From CAVALG01 sp963630555 (GTDB taxonomy: Bacteria; Bacillota; Clostridia; Oscillospirales; Acutalibacteraceae): a DNA stretch of 64,000 nucleotides. The position numbers and the translations under genes are program-made. The notes beneath the pieces are model-generated. The model ran no database searches and was not told the DNA's origin. It saw only the letters and a program-made list of their open reading frames with translations. This document shows, in pieces, positions 58,766-64,000 of the stretch. Where the stretch lies: the NCBI GenBank assembly GCA_963630555.1, contig CAVGND010000001.1:70296-134295 (forward strand). The letters run 5' to 3'. Every line of letters begins with the position of its first letter. Position 1 is the first letter of the stretch.

Positions 58766-61013
58766 TTTCCGGTTCCTCCATTTTTACTTTGCTTTTTTTC
58801 TTGCCGACAGCCCTTCCCGCAAAGAATATTGATGCGAGCAAGACTGCTTCCGCCGCACCCATAAGAATATACTTTGTTTCCGAGAACACACTGCCTGCAA
58901 AGGCTGCTTTATCGGTATTATAGAACAGATATACTCCGTTCTTACCGTCCGAATAGGTATAACCCATTGATTTATTTGTGAGGTTTTGGGCTACACTTTC
59001 GCCGAACATTGACAGTGCCGTATAATTATCGCCAGGCAGATTTGAATTACCATACTGCACTGCAAATCCGTCTGTTGTAATGGGATTGCCCGCCGCCTTA
59101 TCCTTTGTTGTATAAAGGGCAACCCACTGTCTGCCGACGTCTCCGTTAATATCGCCGAAATCACCGAGAAGTTTTGTGTCGTCGGTCACCATATTCTGCC
59201 GGGCTCTGTTGCACTTGACGGCTGAGTAATACGAGTATACCTTTTCGTCATTTTCATCAACGCCCTGATCCACCATATGCATGGGAATCGGAGTAAACTT
59301 CGCATTATAATATTCCATTAAATCGCTTATTGTGCTCCAAGCGGTAAAGCCCATCAAAACAACCGAAACGGCGAGCATGGCATAACCGGCAAATTTAAAA
59401 TATTTTGCGTACCCCGCATCACTGTACAATTTATCCGAAACCTTTTTGAATCTGTAATAATCCATTCTCGTTCTGTTGGATTTTACGGTTTCACCCAAAT
59501 TTTTTAAAGTTTTAGCGTCCACTAATGCTTGAATACCTCTGTCCTGAAAAGAGTTTGCCGTCGCAAACAAACCGGGAGTAAGATCATGCATATGAGAACT
59601 TACAAGAAAAAAAAGTCCGGTTGCCGTCAGAGAGGTTATCATAGCACCGAATAAAACATAAGTGGTGTTGGAAAAGGAATCAATCCAGCCTTCGCTTGTC
59701 TTTTTACCCGATGAAGCCTGAAGCCGAAGCGCCTCGTTTGTCATTGCAACGCTGTTTCCGAAAATAGTGCGGTCGACTCCCTCGTAAACCGAAACGTTTT
59801 GAAGTTCGTCCACCGAATTCACCTTTACATTTTCCATTGCGGATTTAACGGTTGCGTCATCATTTATTCCAATGGAAACAAGTTGACTTGTCGGAAGAAA
59901 TTCAAGGCAGGCTCTTTGTCCTTTTGATAAAACCGAAACCAAAGGATAAAGCATATATCTGTCGGCGTTCATAACATCATATTCGTCGCTTGTAAGGGTG
60001 TCAAGCAAAGAAATACCATCGTTTTCCGCTTTTGACAGCAACTCATATTGTGTGGCCGCTGCAATCCAATCTGACGATGCAAAATCATCTTCTGCTTCAC
60101 GTGTTTTTAGAAAAGCATCTATTTCTTCTGCGGAACTTGTAAGCTTTACATCCGAGTTTTTATATTCCTCAAGATATGTTTTATAATTTTCTAAGTTTTC
60201 CGCTATTTTTTTTGCGTCCTCATCATATTCGGCAGCAAGATATTTTTCGGCTGCGTTAACGGTAAGATTTTGGCTTTCCATAGCCTCATCGATCATTTCG
60301 TCATAGGTCTTGGCATTTGAGTATCTGCCGACCCACGGCATATCGCTTTCGTCTGTTGCGGTTGCGATTATCTGCTCTATAGCAAGGACGGCGTTGCTGT
60401 TCCCCTGCGTAAGAATAGTTGTCATATCTGCCGCCTTTGCTTTTTCCTCATCGGAAAGGGCAGCCCATTCTTCATCACTGTACTCTTCCTTCGTCTTGTT
60501 CAGCAAAAGATCACCGAGTTTCATTCCGGTATCATCGTCAATCAGCATATTCAGCATATCATGTGCGGAAACAGCACGTTGTTGACCGGCGCTGTAATTA
60601 TTTCTGTATTCCGTAACGGCCTCTTGAAAATTAACAAGAAATGCTTTTATATTATTCTGCTGCTCGCTGAGAAGAATTTGATAATCCTGAACGCTGTAGC
60701 CGCCGTTCATATTCATAAGTTTCATATCGGTTACGGCCTCATCGGCGTTATCGGTCGCTTTGTATCCCAAATAAACCGCACGCTTTGTTGACAATGTATC
60801 GTCCGCACCCTCGTTAAGGTTGAAATCAAGTGACTTATAGCCATTGTCTTCGAGCCATTTTTTGGCTTCGTCGGCGGTGCTGCCGTAACTAATTATTACT
60901 TCTTTAACATAGGTCTTTTTTGAACTTGCCGCAAGGGCACCGGTACAGGTTGCACTTAAAAGCGCAAAGACCAATATTATGCTGATAATTGCTTTGTAAG
61001 GTTTTTTTATCAT
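58758..61013 (-). CDS. Multi-domain membrane protein, paralogue 1
   Basis: 751 residues, start behind GGGAGA. Signal sequence 1-29 (SATCTGALAAS), repeat domain 34-112 (YVKEVIISYGSTADEAKKWL, GYKATDNADEAVTDM), acidic helical domain to ~430 with MTTILTQGNSNAVLAIEQII, the motif VYEGVDRTIFGNSVAMTNEA, transmembrane helices near 448-474 and 536-560, second repeat domain ~630-715 (GDINGDVGRQWVALYTTKDK, SMFGESVAQNLTN, GVYLFYN), then AGSVFSETKYIL, a final helix and KKKSK. Both repeat domains should face outside. No enzyme motif. First of the tandem paralogues. Confidence 0.82.
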   Translation of the reverse strand: MIKKPYKAIISIILVFALLSATCTGALAASSKKTYVKEVIISYGSTADEAKKWLEDNGYKSLDFNLNEGADDTLSTKRAVYLGYKATDNADEAVTDMKLMNMNGGYSVQDYQILLSEQQNNIKAFLVNFQEAVTEYRNNYSAGQQRAVSAHDMLNMLIDDDTGMKLGDLLLNKTKEEYSDEEWAALSDEEKAKAADMTTILTQGNSNAVLAIEQIIATATDESDMPWVGRYSNAKTYDEMIDEAMESQNLTVNAAEKYLAAEYDEDAKKIAENLENYKTYLEEYKNSDVKLTSSAEEIDAFLKTREAEDDFASSDWIAAATQYELLSKAENDGISLLDTLTSDEYDVMNADRYMLYPLVSVLSKGQRACLEFLPTSQLVSIGINDDATVKSAMENVKVNSVDELQNVSVYEGVDRTIFGNSVAMTNEALRLQASSGKKTSEGWIDSFSNTTYVLFGAMITSLTATGLFFLVSSHMHDLTPGLFATANSFQDRGIQALVDAKTLKNLGETVKSNRTRMDYYRFKKVSDKLYSDAGYAKYFKFAGYAMLAVSVVLMGFTAWSTISDLMEYYNAKFTPIPMHMVDQGVDENDEKVYSYYSAVKCNRARQNMVTDDTKLLGDFGDINGDVGRQWVALYTTKDKAAGNPITTDGFAVQYGNSNLPGDNYTALSMFGESVAQNLTNKSMGYTYSDGKNGVYLFYNTDKAAFAGSVFSETKYILMGAAEAVLLASIFFAGRAVGKKKSKVKMEEPENV

Positions 61014-61085
61014 TTGCAGATTCTCCCTTTTAATTTACATGCTTAAACGATCGCCTTGATCGAAAAAACTTTGTATTAAAGAGCG

Positions 61086-62411
61086 TTATTCCCCGTTATT
61101 CCGTTTCTCATCGCTCTGTTTTTCGCTGTTTTGTTCTTCGCCATTTTTGCCCTTCTTTTTCTTTAATATCAAGAAATACGCAGCCACGGCTATAATTATC
61201 AGCAGAAGACATATGAGTACCGTCGTGCTCCCGCCCCCTATTATTGATGCTGTGGTCTCGCCGCCGTCATCGCTGTTTTCGGTTTCTTTTATTTCGGAAT
61301 CATCCGATTTATCTATATTGTAAAATTCATCGGTCGCAATTTCGTCGTTCGAGGATTCGTCAGGCTCTGTTTCCGATACCACCTGAGGCTGTTCGGCGAT
61401 CCCGTCGGCACTTCCTTCGTAAATGGCATATATTCCCGCATCTCCTGCCTGAACGCAACTGCAACCTTCGGTGCTTTTTGAAAGTTTTTTAAATTCGGCT
61501 GATGTCTTTGAAACGGATTTATCATACGAAATATAAACTCCCGCCCAATTTCCCAGTTCAAAGTTTTGGTCAAACAACTTATAGTTGGAAATGTCAATCA
61601 AATGTGTTCCCGAACTTTGATCTTTTTCAAAACTCAAATCAGAGCCGTTTATGCTTATTTTTGTTATAGCCTCATTCTTATCAGCCGTTCTCCGATATGC
61701 AATATATGACACTTCACCCTCGCCTGACATGTCATAGTCGAGATAAAAAGTGCATCCCTTTGAAGCGGCGGAATTTACAGCCTCAGCTTTTGCGGTGCCC
61801 TTCACAATGCAAGCGTCGGCAATATATCGTTTAATATTTCCGCTACGATAGGTTAAAAGATAAAGTTCACTGTTATCTATACCTTTGTCAAGATTTGCAA
61901 GGGTGCCGTCGTTCATCAAAACGGGATCCGAACCGTCATTTTTCAATGAAATGACCTCATCACGATCGGTAAATCCCGATACGGTATCAAGATGGGTTAT
62001 TCCCGCTCCTGCGGCGGCGTCCTTTGTGTAGTAAAGATAAAGCGGAGAACCGTTTGTACCTTCATTAAGGTTCGTACCGGACACCGGAAGAAAGGAGCAG
62101 CCGTTATATTTGAGCGAACCGACATATTGCGAACAAACGACCAAACCGGTAATTGCGGTGCCGCCTTTTTTATATCCCAATGTCACCGTGGAACTGCCCT
62201 CTGAGGACAAATTCATTCCCTGAAAAAGGACCGAATATCCGTCGCCTTCAAGTTGCGTTCGACTGTCTGCTCCCGATATGACCCTTAAATCGGAAATATA
62301 GTTCTTATCGGTTGCCGCATTCACATTCCACACTGTAGTAATAAGGAACAAAATAATCAGGCAAACGGCCGCGGATAAGTGTTTAAAGGCTTTTCGTTTA
62401 CTATTTTGCAA
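61086..62411 (-). CDS. Secreted, membrane-anchored protein with beta-prism-like repeats
   Basis: 441 residues from a TTG at 62411 (AGGGTGAT upstream). Signal peptide to about residue 33. Repeat units: YISDLRVISGADSRTQ with TLGYKKGGTAITGLVV; then SPLYLYYTKDAAAGAGITHL; then YIADACIVKGT with YIAYRRTADKNEAITKISI; and a last one with GVYISYDKSV and GIYAIYEGS. A Glu/Asp/Ser-rich linker (~340-390) leads to TASIIGGGSTTV, a transmembrane helix and KKKKGK with a long hydrophilic tail. The simplest carrier of the repeat domain in the operon, and the first surface protein transcribed. Function unknown. Confidence 0.82.
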   Translation of the reverse strand: MQNSKRKAFKHLSAAVCLIILFLITTVWNVNAATDKNYISDLRVISGADSRTQLEGDGYSVLFQGMNLSSEGSSTVTLGYKKGGTAITGLVVCSQYVGSLKYNGCSFLPVSGTNLNEGTNGSPLYLYYTKDAAAGAGITHLDTVSGFTDRDEVISLKNDGSDPVLMNDGTLANLDKGIDNSELYLLTYRSGNIKRYIADACIVKGTAKAEAVNSAASKGCTFYLDYDMSGEGEVSYIAYRRTADKNEAITKISINGSDLSFEKDQSSGTHLIDISNYKLFDQNFELGNWAGVYISYDKSVSKTSAEFKKLSKSTEGCSCVQAGDAGIYAIYEGSADGIAEQPQVVSETEPDESSNDEIATDEFYNIDKSDDSEIKETENSDDGGETTASIIGGGSTTVLICLLLIIIAVAAYFLILKKKKGKNGEEQNSEKQSDEKRNNGE

Positions 62412-62438
62412 GTTATCATCACCCTGATTCTATATGGT

Positions 62439-63113
62439 TTAACTTTGCACCGTGTTTAAATCTTTTTTTCGTCTGATTTTTTGGACAATTGTTTTAAAGA
62501 AAAAAATGTTAACAATTATATATACCGAAATCGGCAGAAAATAACCTATATTGTTAGCAACGGCGGACTCTGCCTCAACAAGCAGATTAAAGACCGAGTG
62601 GAATACCACCGACAAGTTGAAGGTGCAAAGCGTACCGCACAGGAAAAGTTTTTTCTTTGTCCGTATGTAAATGGCGTAATTTGCTATAAGCATTGTGCTG
62701 ATGCTGTGCATAAGTCCGGTGCTGAATCCTCTTATCACTGCGAAAAGAAGGTTGACCGATTGTATATGCTGGGTAAGTATAACTATATTTTCAAGCATCG
62801 CAAAACCGACGCCCGTTGCAAAGGCAACCGTTGCAACGGATTTTCGATCGTTCGAAAAAACATAGGCGTAATATATAACGGGAAGCATCTTCACCAATTC
62901 CTCTGTTATCGGTGTGATGTTTGTGGTAAAATACAAAATCGTACCGCCGATAAGTCTTAACAGCAAGCCGTTCAGTTCGCTGACAAAGAGGCACAAAAAC
63001 ATTCCCGCTAAAATCGACACAACAACCTTTCGCGATTTGTTCTCCATGGGAATCAGCATCATCGCCATAGGAACAGCCATGCAAATAAAGAAGATATAAC
63101 TCATTGTGTCCAT
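62439..63113 (-). CDS. PrsW-family intramembrane protease
   Basis: 224 residues, about eight hydrophobic helices. It shows the four motifs of the PrsW (M82, CPBP-superfamily) glutamic-type intramembrane proteases: EELVK (71-75), GFAMLEN (Glu108, Asn109), R-x7-H in RGFSTGLMH (Arg128, His136) and FHSVFN (His172, Asn176). B. subtilis PrsW cuts the anti-sigma factor RsiW; no sigma factor gene is present in the window. Start seven bases after AAGGAGG, overlapping the upstream gene by 13 bases. In this operon it may process the shared C-terminal tails (inference). Confidence 0.82.
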   Translation of the reverse strand: MDTMSYIFFICMAVPMAMMLIPMENKSRKVVVSILAGMFLCLFVSELNGLLLRLIGGTILYFTTNITPITEELVKMLPVIYYAYVFSNDRKSVATVAFATGVGFAMLENIVILTQHIQSVNLLFAVIRGFSTGLMHSISTMLIANYAIYIRTKKKLFLCGTLCTFNLSVVFHSVFNLLVEAESAVANNIGYFLPISVYIIVNIFFFKTIVQKIRRKKDLNTVQS

Positions 63114-63760
63114 TTTTGCACCTCCTTATTAAGAAAAGGCAGAAAGATGATATACAATATACCAAGCAATACTTGAATGGCAAGGGGTGTTTGATACCCG
63201 AAGCAGCGAAGTCCGATTTCGGCAAAGGTGAAAATTTCGAGAATTAAACTGAGAATGTTAAATTTTCTGATTGAGCGTATTATTCCGCCCTCGACATCCG
63301 AAGCCAACAGATGTTTAACGTTAAAGTATCCGGCAAATCCCGCAAAAGCCGATAGAACAAAAAAAGAAATGCGGATTGATATTGAGACATTATCAACAAA
63401 CATTGCGGCAACGGCCACAGCAATTTCGATTATCGGAACGGTAAAGGATATAAGCTTCGTTTTAACAAGATTTTCATTTTGCTCGTCTACCAAAATATCA
63501 AGTGCGCCTACATTCGGCAGATACATAAACAGGAAAAACGCAACAAATCCCAAAAGTCCTAAGTTAAATGTATCGGGCAGTTCGCCGTAGCATAAGAGCG
63601 TAATGGTATAAAACGCTCTTGAAAAAACTTGACATGCCAAAGGGAAAACCATAAACTTGAAATACAGCGGCTGTTTTTTCTTATATAAAGCCATCAGCCC
63701 ATATGTCAATCCGATGCAGGAGCATATAAGCAAGTATATGTTAATAATTATTACTTTCAA
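63101..63760 (-). CDS. Polytopic membrane protein, unknown function
   Basis: 219 residues from a TTG at 63760, seven bases after GGAGG. Seven hydrophobic segments with short loops (INIYLLICSCIGLTYGLMAL, LLGFVAFFLFMYLPNVGAL and others), no recognisable enzyme or transporter motif. First gene of the operon behind a consensus promoter, and coupled to the PrsW-like protease by a 13-base overlap, so the two probably act together, for example as protease and partner or sensor. I do not recognise the family. Confidence 0.75.
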   Translation of the reverse strand: MKVIIINIYLLICSCIGLTYGLMALYKKKQPLYFKFMVFPLACQVFSRAFYTITLLCYGELPDTFNLGLLGFVAFFLFMYLPNVGALDILVDEQNENLVKTKLISFTVPIIEIAVAVAAMFVDNVSISIRISFFVLSAFAGFAGYFNVKHLLASDVEGGIIRSIRKFNILSLILEIFTFAEIGLRCFGYQTPLAIQVLLGILYIIFLPFLNKEVQKWTQ

Positions 63761-63829
63761 ACAATCGCCTCCGATTCACTTCGAGTGCATATCTTTACCG
63801 CAATTTATAATACATAATTTAACTGATAC

Positions 63830-63858
63830 ATTATAATGGAAAAGCACTGTTTTGTCAA
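63830..63858 (-). promoter_or_regulatory. Promoter of the 17-kb operon
   Basis: Minus-strand TTGACA (63853-63858), 17 bp, TATAAT (63830-63835), both perfect consensus. It lies about 70 bases before the first start codon. Confidence 0.8.
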
Positions 63859-63910
63859 TGCCTTACAGTCACTGTATGCTTAAAAAATGTGTATAGTGAA
63901 TTCCCAAAGT

Positions 63911-63980
63911 AAATTCCACAGTGGAATTTGAAGTGGAATTTAGTGTGGGAAAGAAAATGTGGTAGAATTAAGTCTGGGAA
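63911..63980 (+). repeat. GTGG-type direct repeats before a plus-strand gene
   Basis: A palindrome AAATTCCAC-A-GTGGAATTT (63911-63929), then GTGGAATTT again at 63933, GTGGGA at 63945, GTGGTA at 63959 and CTGGGA at 63974, spaced 12-15 bases. GTGG repeats ahead of a gene recall the MraZ box of the dcw cluster, but the downstream gene is not visible. Confidence 0.5.
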
Positions 63981-63997
63981 AAAAGGAGGCCCAGATT

Positions 63998-64000
63998 ATG
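63998..64000 (+). other. Probable start codon of a gene running out of the window
   Basis: The last three bases are ATG, preceded at the right distance by AAAAAAGGAGG. Identity unknown; mraZ is a guess from the upstream GTGG repeats only. Confidence 0.45.

Noticed and set aside
56477..61013. Paralogues as lipoproteins because of a cysteine in the signal region
   Set aside because: The residue before the cysteine is Thr (ATC, VTC, TTC), which does not fit a lipobox, and an AxA-type signal peptidase I site follows.
61014..61085. Internal terminator between the anchored repeat protein and paralogue 1
   Set aside because: Only a 5-bp CGATC/GATCG stem without a T-run is present, too weak to call.

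Overview
The window looks like a chromosomal segment of a spore-forming, low-to-moderate GC Clostridia (Firmicutes) bacterium, probably a gut anaerobe of the Ruminococcaceae/Oscillospirales type. This is inferred from gene content: SipL-like, YpeB, YlbJ, YqfC and YqfD sporulation/germination genes, GTP-type PEP carboxykinase, a FeoA-FeoB fusion, a domain-permuted GH3 beta-glucosidase, lactaldehyde reductase, and many TTG starts behind strong Shine-Dalgarno sites. No species can be named from the sequence alone.

Layout. 1-4.2 kb: the 3' end of hisS, then aspS and a SPOCS/LysM spore-coat protein whose ribosome-binding site lies in a 22-bp hairpin. 4.2-14.1 kb (minus strand): GH3 glucosidase, ypeB, pckA, then tsaD-rimI-polA. 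14.3-17.4 kb: a tRNA-Arg(CCT) gene split in the anticodon loop by a 2.95-kb integrative element. The element carries a complete replacement tRNA-Arg with its own promoter and terminator, small excisionase-type proteins, a tyrosine integrase, and TGCTAAT motifs at both ends. 17.6-22.3 kb: an aldo/keto reductase, an XRE repressor diverging from a lipoprotein gene over two 19-bp operators, fucO, a NERD protein, and the decayed remains of a divergent tetR/MMPL efflux locus. 22.3-31.8 kb: ylbJ, then the housekeeping run yqfC-yqfD-phoH-ybeY-dgkA-era-yqzL-recO-mutS2-rdgB. 31.8-46.2 kb: glmS, feoAB, nth, typA, a DEDDh exonuclease, a stand-alone tyrosine recombinase behind a 34-bp palindrome and three 25-bp promoter repeats, a DUF5662 protein, degV, and an RHH-regulator/clpB pair. 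46.2-46.8 kb: debris of an AraC regulator and an AIM24/TIGR00266-like gene.

46.8-63.8 kb is the most unusual region. It is one 17-kb minus-strand transcription unit of nine tightly packed genes, with a consensus promoter at its head and a 16-bp terminator hairpin at its end. Transcription order is: a polytopic membrane protein, a PrsW-family intramembrane protease, a secreted anchored protein with beta-prism-like repeats, three paralogous ~750-residue membrane proteins, a beta-helix surface protein, a 1544-residue extended paralogue, and a secreted protein with an internal duplication. Five of the products end in the same kind of tail: a Gly/Ala-Ser-Ile/Val motif, a transmembrane helix and a lysine cluster, with 28-30 residues from the Ser to the first Lys. 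I do not recognise this as a described system. The inference offered is a cell-surface complex whose members are processed or positioned by the operon's own PrsW-type protease. The window ends in GTGG-type direct repeats and the ATG of a plus-strand gene.
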